Part shown: positions 42,685 through 52,100 of the stretch, in pieces | How positions within the stretch are numbered: the first letter of the stretch is position 1 | Layout of the letters: every line of letters starts with the position of its first letter | Assembly: GCF_900143645.1 (NCBI RefSeq) | Contig: NZ_FRFD01000008.1 | Location: 245,595 to 309,594, forward strand | DNA: 64,000 nucleotides | Reading direction: 5' to 3' | Source: Anaerocolumna xylanovorans DSM 12503 | Lineage (GTDB): Bacteria > Bacillota > Clostridia > Lachnospirales > Lachnospiraceae | The notes under the pieces: model-generated | What the model was told of the DNA's origin: nothing | What the model saw: only the letters and a program-made list of their open reading frames with translations | The model's database searches: none | Made by a program: the position numbers and the translations under genes

Positions 42685-44136
42685 ATGGATATTACCAAAT
42701 TATCAGCCCTGGAATTGGGAAAGAAAATCAAAGAAAAAGAAATATCAGCAGCAGAGGCAGTCAGTCTTCAGATAGACAGGATAAAAGAAAAGGATTCAGA
42801 ATATAACTGCTATATATCAGTTCTGGAGGAAAGGGCTTTATCAGAAGCGAAGGAAGTACAAAAAAGAATCGATGGCGGTGAATTGGCAGATGCTCCTTTA
42901 GCGGGAGTACCTATTGCAGTAAAGGACAATATCTGCACCAAAGGGATAAAGACCACTTGCGGTTCTAAAATATTATATAACTTTATACCGCCCTATAACG
43001 CTACTGTAGTAGAGAAATTAAAGGCCCAGGGAGCGGTTATCATAGGTAAGACCAATATGGACGAGTTCGCCATGGGAAGCACCACAGAGACTTCTTATTT
43101 CGGGATTACCAAAAATCCCAGGAACACGGAGCATGTACCCGGAGGTTCCAGCGGCGGTTCTGCGGCGGCAGTTGCGGCAGATGAAGCTTTTTATGCGTTA
43201 GGCTCTGACACCGGCGGTTCTATCAGGCAGCCCAGTGCTTTCTGCGGTGTAACAGGTATTAAGCCCACCTATGGTACCGTATCCCGTTATGGACTTGTAG
43301 CCTATGCCTCTTCCTTAGACCAGATAGGACCTATCGGAAAGAATGTGGCGGACTGTGCGGCAGCACTTGACATTATATCCGGTCATGATAAGAAGGATTC
43401 CACCAGCGTTCCTACAGAAAGCTATGGTTATTTAAAAGTGCTGGGTGAGGACATTAAGGGAATGAAGATAGGAATTCCGAAAGGGTATCTTGGAAGCGGG
43501 CTTTCGGAAGAAATCAAGAGAAGTATCTTAGCAGCAGCAAAGGAACTGGAAAAGCAGGGCGCTTCTATTGAAGAATTCGACCTGGAGGCTGTGGAATATG
43601 CCATTCCTGCCTATTATGTAATTGCATCCGCAGAAGCCAGCTCAAACCTTTCCCGTTATGACGGTATCAAATACGGATTCCGCACAGAGGATTTTGAAGG
43701 ACTTCAGGAGGTCTATAAGAAGACCAGAAGCGAAGGCTTTGGCAATGAGGTAAAGCGCAGAATGATGATTGGTGCTTTTGTGCTAAGCTCCGGTTATTAT
43801 GATGCTTACTATAACAAGGCATTAAGGGTAAAAGCCCTGATTAAGGAAGGTTTTGACAGAGCTTTTGATAAATATGATATTATACTTGGTCCCACAGCAC
43901 CGGCTACAGCACCGAGAATCGGAGAGAGCTTATCCGATCCCTTACAGATGTATCTTGGAGATATCTATACCGTATCTGTTAACCTTACAGGGCTTCCGGC
44001 TATCAGTCTTCCCTGCGGAACAGATAAGATGGGGCTTCCTATCGGACTTCAGCTGATCGGAAAGCATTTTGGCGAAAGAGATATCTTAAAAGCGGCTTAC
44101 CTCTTTGAACAAACAAGAAAGGAAGTGGTGCTATGA
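42685..44136 (+). CDS. gatA: Asp/Glu-tRNA amidotransferase subunit A
   Basis: A 483-residue amidase that frees ammonia from glutamine for the amidation of Asp-tRNA-Asn or Glu-tRNA-Gln. The amidase signature is complete: Lys in VAVKDNIC region (PIAVKDN), GGSSGGSAAAVAAD with the cis-Ser, and GSDTGGSIRQP with the nucleophile Ser. Its C-terminal YTVSVNLTGLPAISLP is typical. It overlaps gatB by 4 bases (ATGA). Start ATG 42685 behind AGAGGT. Confidence 0.97.
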   Translation: MDITKLSALELGKKIKEKEISAAEAVSLQIDRIKEKDSEYNCYISVLEERALSEAKEVQKRIDGGELADAPLAGVPIAVKDNICTKGIKTTCGSKILYNFIPPYNATVVEKLKAQGAVIIGKTNMDEFAMGSTTETSYFGITKNPRNTEHVPGGSSGGSAAAVAADEAFYALGSDTGGSIRQPSAFCGVTGIKPTYGTVSRYGLVAYASSLDQIGPIGKNVADCAAALDIISGHDKKDSTSVPTESYGYLKVLGEDIKGMKIGIPKGYLGSGLSEEIKRSILAAAKELEKQGASIEEFDLEAVEYAIPAYYVIASAEASSNLSRYDGIKYGFRTEDFEGLQEVYKKTRSEGFGNEVKRRMMIGAFVLSSGYYDAYYNKALRVKALIKEGFDRAFDKYDIILGPTAPATAPRIGESLSDPLQMYLGDIYTVSVNLTGLPAISLPCGTDKMGLPIGLQLIGKHFGERDILKAAYLFEQTRKEVVL

Positions 44137-45563
44137 AAACATACGAAACCGTCATAGGTCTGGAAGTCCATGTAGAGCTGGCAACGAAGACGAAAATCTT
44201 CTGCGGCTGCACCACTTTGTTCGGCGGAGAACCTAACACCCATTGCTGTCCGGTGTGTACCGGTATGCCGGGAACTCTTCCCGTATTAAACGGAAAGGTT
44301 GTGGAATTTGCCATTGCGGCAGGACTTGCCACGGGCTGCGAGATAAACCAGAACTGCAAATTCGACCGTAAGAATTACTTCTATCCCGACCTTCCAAAGG
44401 CTTATCAGGTATCGCAGTTATATCTTCCTATCTGCCACGACGGAGGAATTGAGATTGAAACTTCCGCAGGAAAGAAAGTGGTTGGAATTCATGAAATCCA
44501 TATGGAAGAGGATGCCGGTAAGCTGATACATGACCCGTGGGAAGATTGTACTTTAGTGGATTACAACCGCTGCGGCGTTCCTTTAATTGAGATTGTAAGT
44601 GATCCGGATATGAGAAGTGCCGAAGAGGTTATTGCCTATCTGGAGAAACTTAAGCTTATATTGCAATATCTTGGAGTATCCGACTGCAAGATGCAGGAGG
44701 GCTCTCTAAGAGCAGATATTAACCTTTCTGTCAGGGAGATGGGAGCGAAGGAATTCGGGACCAGAACAGAAATGAAGAATATGAACTCCTTTAAGGCTAT
44801 TGCGAGAGCCATTGAAGGAGAAAGAAAGCGTCAGATAGAGGTACTGGAATATGGCAAGGTGATCACTCAGGAAACCAGGCGCTGGGATGATAACAAAGAT
44901 ACCAGCTTTGCTATGCGTTCCAAGGAGGATGCACAGGATTACCGCTACTTCCCCGAGCCTGACCTGGTGCCTATTGTAATTAGTGATGAATGGCTTTTAG
45001 AGATTGAGAACCGCCAGCCCGAGCTTCGGGATGAGAAGATGCTCCGCTATGAGAAAGAATATGACATTCCTGCTTATGATGCAGGCATTATAACAGGTTC
45101 CAAGCACCTGGCAGACCTTTTTGAAGAAACCGTTGCCCTCTGCGGCAGACCGAAGGAAGTCTCCAACTGGCTGATGGTAGAGACCATGCGCCTGTTAAAG
45201 GAAGAGGAGAAGGAGCCGGAGGATATTACCTTTAGTGCAGAGCATCTTGCGGGACTGATAAAGCTCATTGGAGACAATAAGATTAACAGGACAGTTGCCA
45301 AGGAAGTATTTGAGAAGATATTCAAGGACAACATTGATCCGGTTAAATATGTGGAGGAAAAGGGACTTTCCATGGTAAGTGATGAGGGAGTATTAAAAGC
45401 CACCATCGAAAAGATTATTGCAGAAAACCCTGCCTCTGTAAATGACTATAGAAGCGGCAAGGAAAAGGCACTTGGTTTCTTAGTGGGCCAGACTATGAAG
45501 GAAATGAAGGGAAAAGCAGACCCAGGTGCAATTAACAAAATTTTAAAGGAATTACTGGATTAA
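44133..45563 (+). CDS. gatB: Asp/Glu-tRNA amidotransferase subunit B
   Basis: A 476-residue subunit that binds the misacylated tRNA and phosphorylates its carboxylate. Hallmarks: YETVIGLEVHVEL at the start, zinc cysteines in CGCTTLFGG and CCPVC, KNYFYPDLPKAYQ, and the helical YqeY-like tail (VGQTMKEMKGKADPGAIN). It is the last gene of the T-box operon and ends in a strong terminator. In this order (aspS-gatC-gatA-gatB) the unit encodes the complete indirect Asn-tRNA pathway. Confidence 0.97.
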   Translation: MKTYETVIGLEVHVELATKTKIFCGCTTLFGGEPNTHCCPVCTGMPGTLPVLNGKVVEFAIAAGLATGCEINQNCKFDRKNYFYPDLPKAYQVSQLYLPICHDGGIEIETSAGKKVVGIHEIHMEEDAGKLIHDPWEDCTLVDYNRCGVPLIEIVSDPDMRSAEEVIAYLEKLKLILQYLGVSDCKMQEGSLRADINLSVREMGAKEFGTRTEMKNMNSFKAIARAIEGERKRQIEVLEYGKVITQETRRWDDNKDTSFAMRSKEDAQDYRYFPEPDLVPIVISDEWLLEIENRQPELRDEKMLRYEKEYDIPAYDAGIITGSKHLADLFEETVALCGRPKEVSNWLMVETMRLLKEEEKEPEDITFSAEHLAGLIKLIGDNKINRTVAKEVFEKIFKDNIDPVKYVEEKGLSMVSDEGVLKATIEKIIAENPASVNDYRSGKEKALGFLVGQTMKEMKGKADPGAINKILKELLD

Positions 45564-45569
45564 TTATAT

Positions 45570-45608
45570 AATGGGGCTGCTGCATTTTAAATTTGCAGCA
45601 GCCCCATT
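45570..45608 (+). terminator. terminator of the aspS-gatCAB operon
   Basis: Perfect 15-bp stem AATGGGGCTGCTGCA/TGCAGCAGCCCCATT, seven bases after the gatB stop; the T run is weak (GGTTTT). Confidence 0.85.
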
Positions 45609-45785
45609 GGTTTTATGGGAGGTACGTGAGAGTGATTTTATAAGTATGAAATCCTGTTGTATGGAGTATCTTAAAGATAAAGAGGAAAATAAATACTTTG
45701 CCATTTTCCCATCCGAATGCTATAATTTAACAAGCGCAGTTTTTCACAGTATGTTCAGGTATTTACTTATCATAAGGAGGAATAT

Positions 45786-46811
45786 ATGGAAGATATTAGA
45801 GCAGTACCTTCTTTCCCGGAAGAAAAGATAAGGAAAAGAGGCATACCGGGAAGTACTTTAAAGCTGATAGCAATTTTTACAATGCTCATAGACCATACCG
45901 CTGCCGTGATATTAGAACAGATACTGGTGTCCAGAGGTTTTTTTGTTGCCTATTCCAATGCGTCCTTTGATAGTACAAATATTCAGATATATCAGATATA
46001 TGAGTGGATGAGAAATATAGGCAGGATTGCATTTCCTATTTTTTGTTTTTTGCTGGTAGAGGGCTTTCGGTATACGAGTAATAAGAGAAAATATGCAATA
46101 AGGTTGGGGCTGTTTGCACTTGTTTCAGAAATTCCCTTTGATCTGGCTTTTTATGAGAGGCTTTTTTATTCCTATCACCAGAATGTATTTTTTACTTTAC
46201 TCATAGGTTTTTTAGTGATATGGGGATTTCAGTTAATTGGAAGTAAATTAAGAGATAGAAAATGGCTTCCATTACTTTCCGCTGCCGGGGCAGCAGGAGC
46301 GGGATGGATTGCTTTTACCTCTCTGCAAAACGGAATGTATACGTATAACACTTTTATGGCCGGATTTACCGGCGAAGAGCTTTCTTCGGTAAGCTTTTCT
46401 ATGGAAAAAAATGCAATGATTGGAACAGTAGTTGTTGTAGGAGCTGCCCTTTTGACAATGTATCTGGTACGAAGCAGAAAAGAAGAAATGGGTGTATTTC
46501 TGGCCGATTGTGCGGTACTGGCAGCGGGAATGCTGCTTGCTGATTTTTTGAATACGGATTATAGCGGCTTTGGGGTACTTACTATAGCTGTTATATATGC
46601 CCTTAGAAGAAATCCGGTTTCCTCCGGTGTAGGAGGATATATTGTATTAAATGTCATGTCTCTTTCAGAACTTGCCGCAATTTTTGCCCTGGTACCGATA
46701 GCCCTATACAATGGGGAGAGAGGATTAAAGCTGAAATATATATTCTATGCTTTCTATCCTGTTCATTTGTTTATACTTTACCTGATATGCAGGGCAATGA
46801 ATATTATATAG
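45786..46811 (+). CDS. TraX-family membrane protein
   Basis: A 341-residue polytopic protein of the TraX family (PF05857). After a charged N-terminus it shows the signature LKLIAIFTMLIDHTAAV (with the conserved Asp-His), then MRNIGRIAFPIFCFLLVEGF, and about nine hydrophobic segments. Conjugative-plasmid TraX acetylates pilin; chromosomal homologues in Clostridia are widespread and their substrate is unknown, an O- or N-acetyltransferase role being inferred. ATAAGGAGG precedes ATG 45786. It is a lone gene with no conjugation genes nearby, so it gives no evidence for a mobile element. Confidence 0.85.
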   Translation: MEDIRAVPSFPEEKIRKRGIPGSTLKLIAIFTMLIDHTAAVILEQILVSRGFFVAYSNASFDSTNIQIYQIYEWMRNIGRIAFPIFCFLLVEGFRYTSNKRKYAIRLGLFALVSEIPFDLAFYERLFYSYHQNVFFTLLIGFLVIWGFQLIGSKLRDRKWLPLLSAAGAAGAGWIAFTSLQNGMYTYNTFMAGFTGEELSSVSFSMEKNAMIGTVVVVGAALLTMYLVRSRKEEMGVFLADCAVLAAGMLLADFLNTDYSGFGVLTIAVIYALRRNPVSSGVGGYIVLNVMSLSELAAIFALVPIALYNGERGLKLKYIFYAFYPVHLFILYLICRAMNII

Positions 46812-46841
46812 CACTTAGAACCAGATATATCCGATAATATT

Positions 46842-46888
46842 AGCCGCAGCAAAGGGGTGTACCGAAAACCCTTACTGCGGCTTTTTAT
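46842..46888. terminator. bidirectional terminator, traX-like / fliK-like
   Basis: AGCCGCAG (46842-46849) and CTGCGGCT (46875-46882) with inner GGGGT/ACCC pairing and TTTTTA beyond. It lies between convergent genes. Confidence 0.75.
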
Positions 46889-48819
46889 GCCCGGATATCA
46901 AAATGGTAGCGCTTTTTTTCTATAGAGCGAACAAAAGGGCCGCGGTTTAGTGAAAGAAGGTGTTCTTTGACCATAGCGGCAGGACTATTACTCTCTTTTG
47001 CCCTGTTATAAAATTCCGTTCTAACCTGATAACCCTTATCTTTCAGCTTTGCTTCAAGGGTTTCCATGTGGGAAGAAAGAAGTTCCTTTATTTTCTTATT
47101 CTCAAGATAGAAAGAATTCTTAAGCTGGTTCTGTTTCAATTCAATTGCCACATCTACAGGACCCAGGTTATCCATTTTCAGATGGAGGACAACTCTTACA
47201 CCTTCGGTGATATCAAGTTCTGATTTTTTGTTGGAATAAACATAGAGTTCACTGTCTGCATATTGACTCTTTAACTTTACAGGAAGCTGAAGGTAAGCAA
47301 AGAGGTTGTTTAAAGTGTTCATGAAATTTACAGTATCCGTTATGTGGGCTGTCTGGCTTTGCAGAGCAGAAGCTTCCTTAAAAGAAGTGTTTTCCATAAG
47401 TTCTCTGATATCATTTAACTGCGTTAAAAGACTTTCGTAATGGGAACTTATAGCGGCGGGCTTTGCAAACTCCTGGGGAGATATGGACCACTGGGACAAA
47501 AGGGAGGAAGAAAGGAGGTTGTTAAATGCTTTGGAGGAAATAATCTTTTCAGCACTCTTTTCAGTAAAATCAGAAGTTCCTGACAGAAAAGGCTTTAATT
47601 GGGAAAGAAGTTCTCCGGCAGAAATATTTCCCTGCGTCAGCCCATGGGTTATGGCATCCGGCAGAGTGCCCGAAGGAAAATTCTCCTTTAAAAGGCTTAG
47701 AAACTCCAGTCTTTCCTCTCTGGTAAGTATCCTGCCAATACTGTCCGGAGTATCAAAGTTTCCTTCCGTGGCTTTGTCCATTGAGACAAGCAGCTTATTA
47801 ATGATATCAGAATCAAGCTCCGGGAGCCTGCTCTTAAGTGTTCCGGGCAGCAGCCTGGCATCTTCTCCCAAGGTAAGGGAAGATAATCCCGTGTCTTTTA
47901 ACAAAGGCGAATTATCTCCAAGGAAATGAAAGATTTCAGAAAGGCCCATCCTGCCCGATAAAATATCCGCAGTATCCCCGGGAGTGGCAGTGTAAAGCTG
48001 TGAATTCTGCAAATTTTGTGCAAGGGCATTTCTTTCCTCCTGATTAAGAACATCGGAAAGCAAAGGAGCAGCCTTGCTAACAGACTCCTCTGCTATACCG
48101 GCGGAAGGAAGCAGGATGGATAAGAGCTTATATTTTGAAGGTGTATCTCCCCCGTCTGAAAGTGCCCTGATAATATTCTCTGAAAGACTGTAAAGCTCTG
48201 CAGAAACTTTTCCGCTGGAATTTAGAAAGCTTTCCATAAAGGTAACATTGGTATTATTAACCGGAAGACCGCCTCGGTTTAAAAATATCAGAGTTTTCAA
48301 AGGGCTGTCAGGAAATTGCAGCATCTGTTTTGACAGGACAGTCAATGTATTCTTATCAATAGACATGCCGGTTTTTAATAATTCCGCCACCATGCTTTTG
48401 TTTCTGTCGCTTTTATTTAAATTAGCTGCTTCTAAAGCTTTGTCTATGGTAGATTCCAGATATAGGTCAGAATCGGGAGGAAGGATTTTAAGGATAAGGG
48501 ATTGGGAAGAAGCATCCTCTACACGGAAAGTTACCTTGCTGCCGATGGATAAATCAATTCCATCTGCTGCCAGCCTTCCTTTAATTACCTGCCCATCCTC
48601 TAATTTAACAGTGACTTCATTATTCTTTAGATCAATCACTTCACCCTTTATTACCTGGCCTTTTTCCAGACCGGCAGGGGAAAAGCTGCCTGCAGGGGAA
48701 TTGCCTCCCGTCTGGGAGGAGCCGGAAACACTGTGGGAGGAACTGGGCCCGGTAATGCCGTTATTGTTCATACCAGTTGTATTAATAGTATTTGTATTTA
48801 TGTTATTATTACTAACCAT
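46885..48819 (-). CDS. FliK-like (flagellar hook-length control) protein
   Basis: A 644-residue protein starting at ATG 48819 with AAGGAGG. The N-terminal approximately 50 residues are Asn/Ser/Gly-rich and disordered, then an OB-like strand set (GQVIKGEVIDLKNNEVTVKL, KVTFRVED). A long Leu/Ser-rich helical middle follows. The C-terminal approximately 120 residues fit the Flg_hook/FliK C-domain: VRVVLHLKMDNLGPVDVAIE and ELLSSHMETLEAKLKDKGY. FliK measures hook length and switches flagellar export specificity. It stands alone, away from other flagellar genes, so it may be a second FliK-like protein with another export or surface role. Confidence 0.65.
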   Translation of the reverse strand: MVSNNNINTNTINTTGMNNNGITGPSSSHSVSGSSQTGGNSPAGSFSPAGLEKGQVIKGEVIDLKNNEVTVKLEDGQVIKGRLAADGIDLSIGSKVTFRVEDASSQSLILKILPPDSDLYLESTIDKALEAANLNKSDRNKSMVAELLKTGMSIDKNTLTVLSKQMLQFPDSPLKTLIFLNRGGLPVNNTNVTFMESFLNSSGKVSAELYSLSENIIRALSDGGDTPSKYKLLSILLPSAGIAEESVSKAAPLLSDVLNQEERNALAQNLQNSQLYTATPGDTADILSGRMGLSEIFHFLGDNSPLLKDTGLSSLTLGEDARLLPGTLKSRLPELDSDIINKLLVSMDKATEGNFDTPDSIGRILTREERLEFLSLLKENFPSGTLPDAITHGLTQGNISAGELLSQLKPFLSGTSDFTEKSAEKIISSKAFNNLLSSSLLSQWSISPQEFAKPAAISSHYESLLTQLNDIRELMENTSFKEASALQSQTAHITDTVNFMNTLNNLFAYLQLPVKLKSQYADSELYVYSNKKSELDITEGVRVVLHLKMDNLGPVDVAIELKQNQLKNSFYLENKKIKELLSSHMETLEAKLKDKGYQVRTEFYNRAKESNSPAAMVKEHLLSLNRGPFVRSIEKKRYHFDIRA

Positions 48820-48957
48820 AAAGGGCCTCCTTTTATTCTTTCGGGTGTTCTATATCTGTTTATATCGGCCGATTTACCATTATACCACACGCCGCTTAAT
48901 AAAATAATGTTATCGAGGGAAAAAACTTTATAAAATAAATAAAATTTCAAAAAAAGA

Positions 48958-49036
48958 TTGCATTTTTCTGCGGCATATATTATAATCTGTTACAGAACAA
49001 AGGCGTTCTTGAAGAAAATGTAATTCAAGGATGCCT
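48958..49036 (+). promoter_or_regulatory. gltB leader: promoter, ANTAR-type hairpin and overlapping terminator
   Basis: TTGCAT (48958-48963), 17-base spacer, TATAAT (48981-48986). The RNA would open with a hairpin AGAAC-AAAGGC-GTTCT (48994-49009) whose six-base loop has A at position 1 and G at position 4, the ANTAR recognition pattern. The 3' part of that hairpin is also the 5' arm of a terminator (AAGGCGTTCTTGAA with TTCAAGGATGCCTT, 49023-49036, then T6). The two folds exclude each other. A second A1/G4 hairpin, usual for ANTAR targets, was not found. Confidence 0.55.
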
Positions 49037-49145
49037 TTTTTGTATGAAAAATTATCCGTTACCTCTTTACAATTATTCATGGAGGTAATCAAAGGGCATG
49101 TTGATTTAAAAAAGCAGGTAAATTTAGAAGAAGAGAGGCGTGCGA

Positions 49146-52100
49146 ATGGACAGATATGGCGTAGAAGAGACAAAGCGTACACAGACGGGACTGTATGACC
49201 CCAGATTTGAACATGATAACTGCGGTATTGGTGCAGTTGTCAATATCAAAGGCGTAAAGACCCATGAAACAGTAGCCAATGCATTGAAGATTGTTGAGAA
49301 TCTGGAACACCGTGCCGGAAAGGATGCGGAAGGAAAGACCGGAGATGGTGTCGGAATCCTGCTTCAGATATCCCATAAGTTTTTTGTGAAGGAAACAGAA
49401 GCGCTTAATATCAATATTGGCGGAGAAAGAGATTACGGTATTGGTATGTTTTTCTTTCCCCAGGAGGAGCTTAGCAGGAACCAGGCAAAGAAGATGTTTG
49501 AGATAATCGTGGAAAAGGAAGGCATGGAATTCTTAGGCTGGAGAGAGGTTCCTACTGTTCCCGATATTCTGGGACATAAGGCTGTGGAATGTATGCCCTA
49601 TATTATGCAGGGCTTTGTTGGGAGACCTCATGGTGTGAAGAAAGGGCTTGATTTTGACCGTAAGCTCTATATTGCCAGAAGAGTGTTTGAGCAAAGCAAC
49701 GATAATACCTACGTAGTGTCCCTGTCCAGCCGTACCATTGTATATAAGGGTATGTTTTTGGTTAAGCAGCTTCGCAGGTTCTTTATGGATCTTCAGGATG
49801 AAGCCTATGAATCTGCCATTGCCATTGTTCACTCCCGTTTTAGTACTAATACCAATCCAAGCTGGCATAGGGCACATCCCAACAGGCTAATTGTGCATAA
49901 CGGTGAAATCAACACCATCAGAGGAAATGTGGATAAGATGCTTGCCAGAGAAGAGACCATGCAGTCCAAGTACTTAAATAAGGAGCTGCATAAGATTCTT
50001 CCTGTTATTAATACAGAAGGTTCTGATTCTGCCATGCTTGATAATGCCCTGGAATTCTTAATCATGAGCGGAATGGATTTACCCCTTGCCGTTATGATAA
50101 CCATACCCGAACCTTGGGCCAATGACCAGAATATGAGCCAGGAAAGGCGGGACTTCTACCAATACTATGCAACTATGATGGAGCCCTGGGACGGCCCGGC
50201 CTCCATCCTTTTCAGTGACGGTGATATTATGGGAGCAGTACTTGACCGCAATGGCCTAAGACCGTCCCGCTACTATATCACAGATGATAATCATGTAATC
50301 CTTTCTTCTGAAGTTGGTGTATTAGACATTGCTCCGGAAAAGATCGTGAAAAAGGAAAGGCTTCGTCCCGGTAAAATGCTCTTAGTAGATACAGTTAAAG
50401 GCCGTGTTATTGATGACGAAGACTTAAAGAACAGCTATGCCACCAACAGTCCTTACGGCGAATGGCTGGACAGCAATCTTGTCAAATTAAAGGATCTCCA
50501 CATTCCGAATAAGAAAGTGTGGGAATACAATGACGAGGAAAGAGCAAGGCTTCAGAAAGCATTTGGCTATACCTATGAGGAATACAGAACTACCATTCTT
50601 CCCATGGCAAGAACCGGCGGGGAACCTGTCGCAGCAATGGGCGCTGACGGTCCTCTTCCCATACTGTCAAAGAGCAATCCACCTCTTTTTAGCTATTTCA
50701 GACAGCTCTTTGCCCAGGTAACCAACCCCCCCATTGATGCTATCAGGGAAGAAATCGTTACTTCCACCGATGTTTATATCGGTGAAGACGGCAACCTTCT
50801 GGAGGAATGTGCAGAGAACTGTAAGGTCCTTAAGATTCATAATCCTATCCTTACAAGCACTGATTTGTTAAAGATTAAATCCATGAAGATACCGGGCTTT
50901 AAGGTGGAAACTATTCCTATCATATACTATAAGAATACTTCTCTGGAGAGAGCTATTGACCATATATTTGTAGAAGCAGACCGTGCTTATAAGGACGGAG
51001 CTAATATCTTAATTCTTTCTGACAGGGGTGTGGATGAAAACCATGTAGCAATACCCGCCCTTCTTGCCGTATCCGCCATGCAGCAGCACCTGGTAAGAAC
51101 AAAGAAGAGAACGGCAGTCGCTATGATATTGGAGAGTGCGGAACCAAGGGAAGTACACCACTTTGCAACTCTTTTGGGCTATGGTGCCTGTGCGGTAAAT
51201 CCTTACCTTGCCCAGGAATCCATCAAGCAGTTGATTGCAAGCAATATGTTAGATAAGGATTATTACGCAGCAGTAAATGATTATAATAAAGCTATCTTAA
51301 AGGGAATCGTTAAGATTGCTTCCAAGATGGGTATCTCAACGATACAGTCCTATCAGGGCTCCAAGATATTCGAAGCTATCGGTATCAGCAAAGAGGTAAT
51401 AGATAAGTATTTTACCGATACCGTAAGCCGTATCGGCGGAATTACCATCAAGGATATTGAAAAGCAGGTAGATGAGCTTCATACCAAGGCATTTGATCCT
51501 CTTGGACTGAATACGGATTTAACCCTTGAAAACAGCGGACACCATAAGCTAAGAAGCGGTAAGGATGAGCACCTTTATAATCCCCAGACCATTCATCAGC
51601 TGCAGAAGGCTACCAGAACAGGAGATTATGAAGCCTTTAAGGAATATACAAAGCTCATTGAAAAGGAAGAGGAAGGCATTAATTTAAGAGGTCTTCTTGA
51701 ATTCAATCTTCCTAAGAACGGCATTCCCATTGAAGAAGTAGAAAGTGTGGACTCTATTGTAAAACGCTTTAAGACCGGTGCCATGTCCTACGGTTCTATT
51801 TCACAGGAAGCCCATGAGACTCTTGCCATTGCCATGAATATGTTAGGAGGCAAGTCCAACAGCGGTGAAGGCGGTGAAAGTCTTGAACGTCTTACAACCG
51901 GAAAAGATGGTTTAAACAGATGTTCCGCTATTAAGCAGGTAGCTTCCGGGCGTTTTGGCGTTACCAGCCAGTATCTGGTAAGTGCAAAGGAAATCCAGAT
52001 TAAGATGGCACAGGGAGCAAAGCCCGGAGAAGGCGGTCAGCTTCCGGCGGAGAAGGTATATCCCTGGGTAGCCAAAACAAGGCATTCAACTCCCGGTGTA

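Noticed and set aside
45571..45831. An 86-codon plus-strand open frame between gatB and the TraX-like gene.
   Set aside because: It begins inside the gatB terminator, has no ribosome site and overlaps the well-supported TraX start in another frame.
45786..46811. TraX similarity as evidence of a conjugative element.
   Set aside because: No relaxase, coupling protein, integrase or repeats nearby; chromosomal TraX-like genes are common in Clostridia.
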